A stretch of 53,473 bases of DNA, taken from NCBI RefSeq assembly GCF_001083785.1, contig NZ_LAVL01000048.1, positions 1-53,473 on the forward strand. The letters are read 5' to 3'. How positions within the stretch are numbered: the first letter of the stretch is position 1; each line of letters starts with the position of its first letter. The position numbers were made by a program, and so were the translations under genes. This DNA is from Nonomuraea sp. SBT364. Lineage in GTDB: Bacteria > Actinomycetota > Actinomycetes > Streptosporangiales > Streptosporangiaceae. Below the pieces are notes generated by a model. The model worked only from the letters and a program-made list of their open reading frames with translations, was not told the DNA's origin and made no database searches. Below are positions 20,345-27,277 of this stretch, piece by piece.

Positions 20345-20375
20345 CAAACCATTAATTCATTTAGCTGGAGGTCCC

Positions 20376-20945
20376 ATGGCGCGGGGGAGCATCACCGCCG
20401 AACGCCTCACCCGGGCGGCCGCCGAGGTGGCCGACGAGATCGGCTTCGAGCACGTGACGGGCTCGGCGGTCGCGCGCAGACTCGGCGTCAAGGACCCGAG
20501 CCTTTACACGCACATCGCGAACGCCCGCGAGCTGAAGGTGCGGGTGGCGCTGCTGGCGCTGGAGGAGATGGCCGACAGGGCCGCCGCCGCGCTCGCCGGT
20601 CGCGCCGGCAAGGACGCGCTGGTGGCCTTCGCCGACGCCTATCGCGGCTACGCCAAGGAGCACCCAGGCCGATACGCCGCGGCCCGGTTCGAGCTCGACG
20701 CGAAGACCGCGGCCGCCAGCGCGGCTCCCCGGCACACGGAGATGATCCGGGCGCTGCTGCGCGGCTACGGCCTGCCGGAGCCCGACCAGACCGACGCGGT
20801 GCGCTTCCTGGGCGGGGCCTTCCACGGCTACGTGAGCCTGGAGATGGCGGGCGGTTTCCGGCATACGCCGCGTGACGCGGACGCCTCCTGGGCCTGGATG
20901 CTCGACACGCTCGACCTCGCGCTCAAAGGCCGTTCCGGCAAGTAA
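20376..20945 (+). CDS. TetR-family regulator with WHG-type C-terminal domain
   Basis: The 189-residue protein has an N-terminal TetR helix-turn-helix (VTGSAVARRLGVKDPSLYTHIANARELKV) and a C-terminal part with AVRFLGGAFHGYVSLEMAGGF, typical of the TetR_C_33/WHG group. GCTGGAGG lies just before ATG 20376. It is divergent from the FBP gene and is followed by the ABC transporter pair. The TAA stop at 20943-20945 lies inside the first of two PadR-type operators. It probably controls the FBP gene and itself. Confidence 0.88.
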   Translation: MARGSITAERLTRAAAEVADEIGFEHVTGSAVARRLGVKDPSLYTHIANARELKVRVALLALEEMADRAAAALAGRAGKDALVAFADAYRGYAKEHPGRYAAARFELDAKTAAASAAPRHTEMIRALLRGYGLPEPDQTDAVRFLGGAFHGYVSLEMAGGFRHTPRDADASWAWMLDTLDLALKGRSGK

Positions 20946-20958
20946 TCAAGTTTGACTA
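20943..20958. promoter_or_regulatory. PadR-type operator, site 1
   Basis: TAATCAAGTTTGACTA is a near-perfect palindrome (TARTCAA-N2-TTGACTA) overlapping the TetR stop codon. It is 47 bp from site 2 and matches the site before the padR-like gene at 23363. Confidence 0.6.
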
Positions 20959-20989
20959 ATGCTGCGGCCCGGGGCTACGCTCCTGCGAT

Positions 20990-21005
20990 TAGTCAAACTT
21001 GACTA
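20990..21005. promoter_or_regulatory. PadR-type operator, site 2
   Basis: TAGTCAAACTTGACTA is a perfect palindrome (7-bp arms, AC centre) lying 14 bases before the ABC ATPase start, where it would overlap the promoter or transcript start. The same element recurs before padR. Confidence 0.7.
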
Positions 21006-21019
21006 GCAAGGGAGGGGTA

Positions 21020-21958
21020 GTGCTCGCGATCGTCGCGGAAGGGCTGCGGAAGACGTACGGCACGAAGAAGGCCCTCGACGGCCTGAACATGACCGTGCCG
21101 AGCGGCACCGTGCACGCGGTGCTCGGCCCCAACGGGGCCGGAAAGACCACCTTCGTCCGCACTCTGGCCACCCTGCTGAGGGTGGAGGAGGGCAGGGCGC
21201 GGGTCGCCGGGATCGATGTGGCCGAGCGCCCGGCCGAGGTGCGCCGGCGGATCGGCCTGCTGGGGCAGAGCGCGGCGGTGGACGAGGACCTGTCCGGGCG
21301 GCAGAACCTCGAGCTGTTCGGCCGCCTCTACCACCTGGGCGCGCGCCGGGCGGCGGCGCGCGCGGCGGAGCTGCTGGAGCGGTTCGGGCTGTCCGACACC
21401 GGCCGCAAACCCGTCCAGGCCTACAGCGGCGGCATGCGGCGCCGCCTGGACCTGGCGGCCTCGCTCATCATCGAGCCGCAGATCCTGTTCCTGGACGAGC
21501 CGACCACCGGTCTCGACCCGCGCGGCCGCACCGAGGTGTGGAACGCGGTCCGCTCGCTGGTCGGCGGCGGCACCACCGTGCTGCTGACCACCCAGTACCT
21601 GGAGGAGGCCGACCAGCTCGCCGACCGGATCTCGGTCATCGACCACGGCCGGGTGATCGCCGACGGCACCGCCGACGAGCTCAAGGGCAAGGTCGGCGGC
21701 GACCGGATCGACGTGGTGGTGCACGAGGCCGGCCTGCTGCCGGCCGCGGCCGCCGTCCTGGCGGCGGTCCCCGGTGCCGGCGCGGTGGAGCTCGACGAGG
21801 ACCGCCGCAGCATCAGCGCGCCGGTCGCCGACCGGATGGACGCCCTGAACCACCTGGTACGGGCCCTGCACGAGGCCGGCATCGAGGCCGAGGACCTGGC
21901 GGTGCGCCGGCCCACGCTGGACGAGGTGTTCATGCAACTGACGGGAGAGCACCGATGA
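21020..21958 (+). CDS. ABC transporter ATPase, DrrA/daunorubicin-resistance type
   Basis: The 312-residue ATPase has Walker A GPNGAGKTT at 36-44, signature YSGGMRRRLDLAASL, Walker B ILFLDEPTTGLD, and a DrrA-like C-terminal region ending LAVRRPTLDEVFMQLTG. GTG 21020 is chosen because GGGAGG is 4 bases upstream. A longer TTG start at 20999 would begin inside the operator. The stop overlaps the permease start as ATGA. DrrAB-type pumps export hydrophobic drugs and antibiotics. Two operators upstream and the convergent PadR gene suggest substrate-induced export. Confidence 0.92.
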   Translation: MLAIVAEGLRKTYGTKKALDGLNMTVPSGTVHAVLGPNGAGKTTFVRTLATLLRVEEGRARVAGIDVAERPAEVRRRIGLLGQSAAVDEDLSGRQNLELFGRLYHLGARRAAARAAELLERFGLSDTGRKPVQAYSGGMRRRLDLAASLIIEPQILFLDEPTTGLDPRGRTEVWNAVRSLVGGGTTVLLTTQYLEEADQLADRISVIDHGRVIADGTADELKGKVGGDRIDVVVHEAGLLPAAAAVLAAVPGAGAVELDEDRRSISAPVADRMDALNHLVRALHEAGIEAEDLAVRRPTLDEVFMQLTGEHR

Positions 21959-22743
21959 GCCCGCGCTGGTGGCTGGCCGACTCCTGGACCATGACGCGGC
22001 GCGAGCTGGCCCGCTGGGCCCGCCACCCGTGGGGGGCGGTGATCTCGCTCGCCTTCCCTGTGATGATGCTGGTGATGTTCGCCTTCTTCATCGGCGGCGG
22101 CATGCAGGTCGCGGGAGGCGGCGACTACAAGGAGTTCCTGGTCCCGGGCATGCTCGTGCTCACCATGGCGTTCGGGCTCGAAGGCACGATGACGGCGATC
22201 GCCCAGGATCTCGGCAAGGGCGTCATCGACCGCTTCCGGTCGATGCCCATGGCGCCGTCGGCGGTGCTGGTCGGGCGGGGCGTCGCCGACATGCTCGAAT
22301 CGATCGTCAGCCTGGCCATCATGATCGGCGCGGGGCTGGCCATCGGCTGGCGCTGGCACGGCTCGCCCGCCTCGGCGTTCGCCGCGATCGGGCTCCTGCT
22401 CCTGCTGCGCTTCGCGATGCTGTGGTGCGGGATCTGGCTCGGGCTGATCGTCGGCCGGCCCGATCTGGTCATGGCCGTGCAGATCCTGGTGTGGCCGGTC
22501 GCGTTCAGCTCCAGCGCGTTCGCCTCGCCGGAGACCATGCCCGGCTGGCTCGGCACGGTCGCCGACTGGAACCCGATGACCGCCACCGCCACCGCGGTGC
22601 GCGACCTGTTCGGCAACCCTGGCGTGGCGGGCACCTCCTGGGCCGCCGAGCACGCCCATCTGCTGGCCGTGCTGTGGCCGCTCGTCCTGCTGGCGATCGC
22701 CTTCCCCATGGCGGCCGCCCGATTCCGGGGGCTCAGCCGCTGA
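21955..22743 (+). CDS. ABC-2 type permease, DrrB-like
   Basis: The 262-residue membrane protein has about six helices, including HPWGAVISLAFPVMMLVMFAFFI, a FLVPGMLVLTMAFG segment, and MPMAPSAVLVGRGVADM, which are typical ABC-2/DrrB landmarks. ATG 21955 overlaps the ATPase stop, so the two subunits are translationally coupled. The gene runs into a strong hairpin and then the convergent PadR gene, whose stop is only 1 base away. Substrate unknown; a drug-like molecule is the family norm. Confidence 0.9.
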   Translation: MSPRWWLADSWTMTRRELARWARHPWGAVISLAFPVMMLVMFAFFIGGGMQVAGGGDYKEFLVPGMLVLTMAFGLEGTMTAIAQDLGKGVIDRFRSMPMAPSAVLVGRGVADMLESIVSLAIMIGAGLAIGWRWHGSPASAFAAIGLLLLLRFAMLWCGIWLGLIVGRPDLVMAVQILVWPVAFSSSAFASPETMPGWLGTVADWNPMTATATAVRDLFGNPGVAGTSWAAEHAHLLAVLWPLVLLAIAFPMAAARFRGLSR

Positions 22744-22744
22744 C

Positions 22745-23350
22745 CTACGCGAGGGGGTCCTCTTCCGTGAGGACCCCCTCGAACGGGTCGCCCTCCTCGC
22801 CGGCGAAGACGTACGCGCCGCCGTCGATCCGCTCGATCAGGTCGCGGGTCCAGCGCACGCCGTAGTCGGCCGCGGTCACCCACATGTGCATGATCTCGCC
22901 GATGTGCCCGTACTGCCCGGGGCCGTCCTCGGGCACGTAGTGCGTGGTGACGGACCCGCGCCATTCCTCCAGGCTCGCGATCCGCTGCCGCAGCAGGCCG
23001 ATGACCTCCTCCCGGGGCAGCTCGACCATGAACCCGACACCGGCGGCCAGCACGTCCATCGCGTCATGCGTGGTCAGCGACCCGCGCAGCAGGGAGAAGT
23101 ATTCGCCGGTGCCCTTCTCCGTCACCTCGTACTCGGTCCGCGGCGGCCCTCCGGCGGTGCTCGGCGCCGTCTCGTACGCGTGCAGCAGCCCCTGCTTGGC
23201 CATCTGCTTGAGCGCGTGGTAGATGGAGCCCGGTTTCGTGCTGGCCCATTCGCCGGCGCCCCAGAACTCCAGGTCGTTGCGCACCTGATAGCCGTGCGCG
23301 CGCCCGCGCAGCCGCACCGCGCCCAGCACCAGCAACCGGATCGCCGACAT
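22745..23350 (-). CDS. PadR-family transcriptional regulator
   Basis: The 201-residue protein has the PadR winged-helix pattern: LLVLGAVRLRGRAHGYQVRNDL, then TKPGSIYHALKQMAKQGLL and TEYEVTEKGTGEYF, followed by a helical Vir-type C-terminal dimer domain. GAGGTGG precedes ATG 23350. It is convergent with the ABC pump. Its promoter region has the operator TAATCAA-CT-TTGACTA, matching two sites before the pump, so PadR probably represses both. Its last codons double as a terminator. It also follows a membrane gene by 11 bases and may be read through from that transcript. Confidence 0.9.
   Translation of the reverse strand: MSAIRLLVLGAVRLRGRAHGYQVRNDLEFWGAGEWASTKPGSIYHALKQMAKQGLLHAYETAPSTAGGPPRTEYEVTEKGTGEYFSLLRGSLTTHDAMDVLAAGVGFMVELPREEVIGLLRQRIASLEEWRGSVTTHYVPEDGPGQYGHIGEIMHMWVTAADYGVRWTRDLIERIDGGAYVFAGEEGDPFEGVLTEEDPLA
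22750..22781. terminator. Strong bidirectional hairpin inside the padR 3' end
   Basis: CGAGGGGGTCCTC (22750-22762) pairs perfectly with GAGGACCCCCTCG (22769-22781) around a 6-nt loop. It lies 6 bases after the permease stop and inside the last codons of the convergent PadR gene, so one hairpin can end both transcripts. Confidence 0.75.
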
Positions 23351-23361
23351 CCGCCACCTCT

Positions 23362-24108
23362 CTAATCAACTTTGACTAGTGTAGGGGTATCAGTGTCCGC
23401 CCTGTCGACATCCGTCAGCTCCGCGGCGGAGCGGGCGAGCCAGGCGGCCTGGACGACGGCGCACTGGGTCAGCAGCGTGGCCAGGGGCCAGTCCATGTCC
23501 AGGACGACGGGCATCAGGGGAAGGGCCAGCGACACCCAGAACGTCTTCCAGCCGATCGAGACCGTCTCCGCGCTCCAGCGGCCGTCCCGTTTCTGCCCCA
23601 GGAGGATCAGGATCTGGCAGATCAGCGGGCACACCGCGAAGATCAGGACGAATCCCTCGAACTGGCCGGCCGACTCCGCGGCGAGCGCCACCACGGCCCC
23701 GTAGGCGAACGGCAGGCCGTAGGAGCTGATCCCGACCGGCACGCGCGCGAACAGCAGGAACAACGACACCCACACCAGGGTCGACAGCACCGTGTGGGGG
23801 ATGTCGGGCAGCAGCCAGAGGACCAGCAGATCGGCCGCGGCGAGGTAGAGCACGCGGCGCAGCCACACCGCCTGCCGGTCGGCGAGCCGTCGCACGGCGG
23901 GGAAGGCCGAGAACACCTGCCACAGCGTCCACGCCTTGATCCAGGTGAACACGACGAGGCCCACCCACATGCGGGCGGCTGGAGCCTCCTCCGGCGGCCA
24001 CCACAGGACGGCCGTCCACGCGGCGCCGATGCCGCCGGTCGCCGCCGCGACCAGCGCCGACAGCAGGAAGAGGCCGACCACCCACAGCCTCAGACGGCGA
24101 CGTAACAC
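23362..24108 (-). CDS. Multi-pass membrane protein of unknown function
   Basis: This 248-residue protein has a positive N-terminus (MLRRRLRLW) and about seven hydrophobic segments, such as VVGLFLLSALVAAATGGIGA, MWVGLVVFTWIKAWTLW and LYLAAADLLVLWLLP. It starts at GTG 24108 after AAGGGA. No family is recognised. It lies 30 bases after the ECF42 stop and 11 before padR, all on the minus strand, so YCII, ECF42, this gene and padR could be one transcript. It may be a direct target of the ECF42 factor or simply a neighbour. Confidence 0.75.
   Translation of the reverse strand: MLRRRLRLWVVGLFLLSALVAAATGGIGAAWTAVLWWPPEEAPAARMWVGLVVFTWIKAWTLWQVFSAFPAVRRLADRQAVWLRRVLYLAAADLLVLWLLPDIPHTVLSTLVWVSLFLLFARVPVGISSYGLPFAYGAVVALAAESAGQFEGFVLIFAVCPLICQILILLGQKRDGRWSAETVSIGWKTFWVSLALPLMPVVLDMDWPLATLLTQCAVVQAAWLARSAAELTDVDRADTDTPTLVKVD
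23363..23378. promoter_or_regulatory. PadR-type operator, site 3
   Basis: TAATCAACTTTGACTA lies 12 bases upstream of padR and overlaps the stop codon of the membrane gene at 23362. It is the third copy of TARTCAA-N2-TTGACTA in the window. The other two precede the DrrA-like gene. Confidence 0.7.
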
Positions 24109-24138
24109 AGGAGTCCCTTCTCGTGACGAGAGGGATGA

Positions 24139-25323
24139 TCATAGAGCTTCGCGGGCGCGGCGCAGGAAGTCCCGTTCGGTTTGGTTGGCCGTGCCGGCGA
24201 GCGCCGCGTCGTACTCCCGCGCCGCCTCCGCGCCCCGGCCCAGGCGGCGCAACAGGTCGGCCCTGACGACGTGGAACAGGTGATAGCCGTCCAGGTCCAG
24301 GTCGTCCACCAGGCCGAGTGCGGCCCCCGGCCCGGCGACCTCGGCGACCGCGACGGCCCGGTTGAGCGCCACGACGGGGCTCGGCGCGACCGCCATGAGC
24401 TGGTCGTACAGCGCCACCACCTGCCGCCAGTCCGTCGGCGGCTCGCTGTGCACGGCGTTGATCGCCGCCTGGATCTGGTACGGCCCGGGGCGTCCCCGGC
24501 GCAGGCAGCGCCGCACCAGTTCCCGGCCCTCGGCCACCAGAGCGCGGTCCCACAGGCCGGGGTCCTGGTCGGCGAGGCGGACGAGCGCGCCGTCCGGCGA
24601 GGTGCGGGCGGGACGGCGTGACTCCAGCAGCAGCATGAGCGCCAGCAGCCCGATCGCCTCGGGCTCGTCCGGCATGAGCTCGGCCAGCAGCCGGCCGAGC
24701 CGGACCGCCTCGGCGCACAGCTCCTCGCGGACCAGCCCGTCGCCCGAGCCCGCCAGGTAGCCCTCGTTGAAGATCAGGTAGATGACGGCCAGCACCGGCG
24801 GCAGGCGTTCCGGCAGATCGGCCTCGCGCGGGATCCGGTACGGGATCCGCGCGTCACGGATCTTGCCCTTGGCGCGGACCAGGCGCTGGGCCATGGTCGG
24901 CTCCGGCACCAGGAACGCGCGGGCGATCTCGGCGGTGCCGAGCCCGCCCAGCAGCCGCAGGGTGAGCGCGACCTGGGCGGGTCTGGCCAGCGCCGGATGG
25001 CAGCAGGTGAAGATCAGGCGGAGCCGGTCGTCAGGCACGGGTCCCTCCTCGGCCGGTTCGTCGCGGGCGTGCAGCAGGGCGGCCTGGGCGTGTTTGTCCT
25101 GCCGCGCGGCCTCGCGGCGCAGCCGGTCGATCGCCCGGTTGCGGGCGGTGGTGATGATCCACCCGGCCGGGCTCGGCGGCACCCCGTCGGCGGGCCACCG
25201 GCGCACCGCCACCGCGAACGCGTCCTGGACCGCGTCCTCGGCGAGGTCGATGTCGCCGAGGACGCGGACCAGGACGGCGACCGCGCGCCCGTACTCCTGC
25301 GCGAACACCCGCTCCACGCTCAC
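24139..25323 (-). CDS. ECF42-type sigma factor (second locus)
   Basis: The 394-residue protein has region 2 (VLGDIDLAEDAVQDAFAVAV), region 4 (LGTAEIARAFLVPEPTMAQRLVRAKG) and the ECF42 C-terminal helical domain (VIYLIFNEGYLAGSG; ADQDPGLWDRALVAEG; YQIQAAINAVH). GTG 25323 overlaps the YCII stop as GTGA; an upstream ATG would extend it into the YCII gene and is rejected. It shares its layout with the locus at 18021-19663 but is clearly divergent in sequence, so the pair is old or separately acquired. The promoter upstream of its YCII partner has a perfect TGTCGA. Confidence 0.93.
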   Translation of the reverse strand: MSVERVFAQEYGRAVAVLVRVLGDIDLAEDAVQDAFAVAVRRWPADGVPPSPAGWIITTARNRAIDRLRREAARQDKHAQAALLHARDEPAEEGPVPDDRLRLIFTCCHPALARPAQVALTLRLLGGLGTAEIARAFLVPEPTMAQRLVRAKGKIRDARIPYRIPREADLPERLPPVLAVIYLIFNEGYLAGSGDGLVREELCAEAVRLGRLLAELMPDEPEAIGLLALMLLLESRRPARTSPDGALVRLADQDPGLWDRALVAEGRELVRRCLRRGRPGPYQIQAAINAVHSEPPTDWRQVVALYDQLMAVAPSPVVALNRAVAVAEVAGPGAALGLVDDLDLDGYHLFHVVRADLLRRLGRGAEAAREYDAALAGTANQTERDFLRRAREAL

Positions 25324-25658
25324 TGGATCGGGCGCACCTCGACCGGCAGCGTGGTGACGCCGGCCAGCCTGCGGCCCCACGCGAGGGCGGCGTCCAGGTC
25401 AGGCGCCTGGATGACGGTGAACCCGCCGAGGTGTTCCTTGCCCTCGGTGTAGGGGCCGTCGGTCATGAGCACGTCAGCGCCTTTCGGCCGCAGCACGGTG
25501 GCGGTGCCCGGCGGGTGCAGCCCTGCGGCGAACACCCAGGCGCCGGCGGCGCGCATCTCGTCGTTGAGCGCGTCGAGGTCGCGGACGATGGGGTCCAGGA
25601 TCTCCGGCGGCGGCGGGCCTCCGTCGGGCTGATAGATGCTGAGCAGGTACTTCTGCAT
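25320..25658 (-). CDS. DGPF/YCII-domain protein paired with second ECF42
   Basis: The 112-residue protein begins MQKYLLSIYQPDGGPPPPE and holds the DGPF-type motif LMTDGPYTEGKEHLGGFTVI. ATG 25658 is chosen because AAGGAGGA lies 4 bases upstream; an ATG at 25673 precedes this ribosome site. The stop overlaps the ECF42 start as GTGA. The candidate ECF42 promoter lies 22 bases upstream of the start codon. Biochemical role unknown, as for the whole family. Confidence 0.92.
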   Translation of the reverse strand: MQKYLLSIYQPDGGPPPPEILDPIVRDLDALNDEMRAAGAWVFAAGLHPPGTATVLRPKGADVLMTDGPYTEGKEHLGGFTVIQAPDLDAALAWGRRLAGVTTLPVEVRPIQ

Positions 25659-25679
25659 GATGTCCTCCTTCACCCCTTA

Positions 25680-25706
25680 TACGAATGACTCCCGCCCGGA
25701 TCGACA
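25680..25706 (-). promoter_or_regulatory. Candidate ECF42 promoter (second locus)
   Basis: On the minus strand TGTCGA (complement of 25701-25706), 17 bases, then CGTA (complement of 25680-25683). The -35 is a perfect match to the published ECF42 motif and the -10 matches three of four positions. Spacing equals that of the first locus. Confidence 0.55.
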
Positions 25707-25741
25707 ACCGGCGGCTGCGTGTCCGGAATTCGCGTTTCGGA

Positions 25742-26581
25742 TCAGCGCAGGAACGCCGCGGCGATCTCCGTGAACCGGCCGGGGTCGTCGAGCCAGGGGT
25801 AGTGGCCCGCGGCCGCCTGCACGACGAGTGCGGCGGCGGGGAACAGGGCGGCGTACTCGGCCATGGCCCGCGGGGGACTGTTCAGGTCGTACTCCCCGGC
25901 GAGCAGCAGCACGGGGCCGCGATGGGCGGCGAGCGCCGCGCGGGTGCCCTCCGGGTCGAAGGCGCCCTCGGCCGAGAAGGCGGCGACGGCCTCCTTGTTG
26001 CCCGGCGGCCTGGAGGCGGGGTGGTTGCGCGCCGCCTCGTCCCACCGGCCCCAGAGGAAGGGCGTGATGGCGTCCCAGTCGCCGCCCCTGCCCTCGATGA
26101 TCTCCTCCAGGGCGGCGAACGCCGCCGGGAACCACGGCTCGCCCGCCCTGAGCCGCGCGAGCTCGCGCCGGGTCGTCCCGGTGACCGTGATGCCGACGGC
26201 CGCGCATCCGGGGGTGATCAGGGCCAGCTTGCCGATGTTCTCCGGGTGGCGGGCCGCGTAGCGCACGGCGACGTTCGCGCCGCCCGAGTGGCCGAGCAGG
26301 TCGATCCGGTCGAGTCCGAGGTGCCGGCGCAGGGCCTCCACGTCGCCGGTCTGGCGGTCGCAGCGGTAGGAGGCGGGGTCGGCGGGCGTCGCGGAGCGGC
26401 CGGTGCCGCGCGGGTCCAGCAGGACCAGCTCGCGGTGCGCGGACAGGCCGCCGAGGTCGCCGAGGTAACCGGCGTCGGTGGGGCCGCCGGGGACGCAGAC
26501 GAGCGGGTCTCCGCTTCCCCGCGTGCGGTAGGCCAGCAGGGTGCCGTCGGGTGCTGAGAAGGTGGGCATGACCTGCACCAT
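25742..26581 (-). CDS. Alpha/beta hydrolase, proline-iminopeptidase-like
   Basis: The 279-residue protein has VCVPGGPTDAGYL (oxyanion region), DPRGTGRS typical of prolyl aminopeptidases, and nucleophile elbow GHSGGA with Ser99. A late LLAGEYD and GHYPW supply Asp and His. It lacks a signal peptide. The start may be ATG 26581 or ATG 26569 (MPTFSAPDG), which fits the domain start better. It is divergent from an HTH gene, with ATAAC-N16-GTTAT arms at 26589-26614 as a weak operator candidate. True peptidase activity is uncertain; many relatives are esterases. Confidence 0.85.
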   Translation of the reverse strand: MVQVMPTFSAPDGTLLAYRTRGSGDPLVCVPGGPTDAGYLGDLGGLSAHRELVLLDPRGTGRSATPADPASYRCDRQTGDVEALRRHLGLDRIDLLGHSGGANVAVRYAARHPENIGKLALITPGCAAVGITVTGTTRRELARLRAGEPWFPAAFAALEEIIEGRGGDWDAITPFLWGRWDEAARNHPASRPPGNKEAVAAFSAEGAFDPEGTRAALAAHRGPVLLLAGEYDLNSPPRAMAEYAALFPAAALVVQAAAGHYPWLDDPGRFTEIAAAFLR

Positions 26582-26624
26582 GACAGCTATAACTCATTTA
26601 TACAACTAGGTTATGATCGGAGCC

Positions 26625-27194
26625 ATGACGCTGACGGAGGAGCAGGCCGGGCGGATGCTCGCCGACATGAACGACGTCATCCGCGCGGGCGACGACATGC
26701 GCAGGCTCCGCGCCGAGGTGATCGCGGCGCTCGCCGGCCTCGGCTGGACCCAGGACAGGATCGCCCGGCTCACCGGCATGAGCCAGCCGGCCGTCTCCAA
26801 GCACGTGGCCAGGCAGCGGACCGGCGGGTCGCAGCCGCCGCTGGAGCTCTCCCTCGACCAGCACGACGTCCCCTGGCTGGAAGGACGGCTGTGGGGTCTC
26901 GCCGAGCACCTCGCCGAGACGTACGACACCGCCCGTTGCGCCCGCCACGTGCACGCCATCGCCCGGGGCAGGAAGCGTTTCACCCCCCAGCTCGTCGACG
27001 AGCTGCGCCGCCTCGTCGAGGAGGACCTGCGCCTGCACCGGGAGCGGCTGCCCGGCGGCTGCCGGGCAGCCTACGACAGGATCAGCCGCGGTCTCGACGT
27101 GCCGGCGAAGGTCACCCCTCCCGCCCCCGCCTCGGTGCGGCGCACCCTCGCCCGCGAGCTGCAGCGCAGCCGGCTCCAGCAGCCTCCGGCCTAG
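26625..27194 (+). CDS. Helix-turn-helix DNA-binding protein, unclassified
   Basis: This 189-residue protein has one clear HTH, GLGWTQDRIARLTGMSQPAVSKHVARQR, at about residues 40-68. A helical region follows (FTPQLVDELRRLVEEDLRLHRERLP), ending in a basic, Gln-rich tail. GGAG precedes ATG 26625; an in-frame ATG 26613 would add four residues. It is divergent from the alpha/beta hydrolase and may regulate it. No known regulator family was recognised beyond a sigma-70 region 4/XRE-like HTH. Confidence 0.75.
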   Translation: MTLTEEQAGRMLADMNDVIRAGDDMRRLRAEVIAALAGLGWTQDRIARLTGMSQPAVSKHVARQRTGGSQPPLELSLDQHDVPWLEGRLWGLAEHLAETYDTARCARHVHAIARGRKRFTPQLVDELRRLVEEDLRLHRERLPGGCRAAYDRISRGLDVPAKVTPPAPASVRRTLARELQRSRLQQPPA

Positions 27195-27277
27195 CCGCCC
27201 CGGCCGCGCGGACCCCGCTCATGAGGGCGGGTGTCGTCATGCCGCACACCGTGGAGCCGGGATCCGCACGAACCGGA

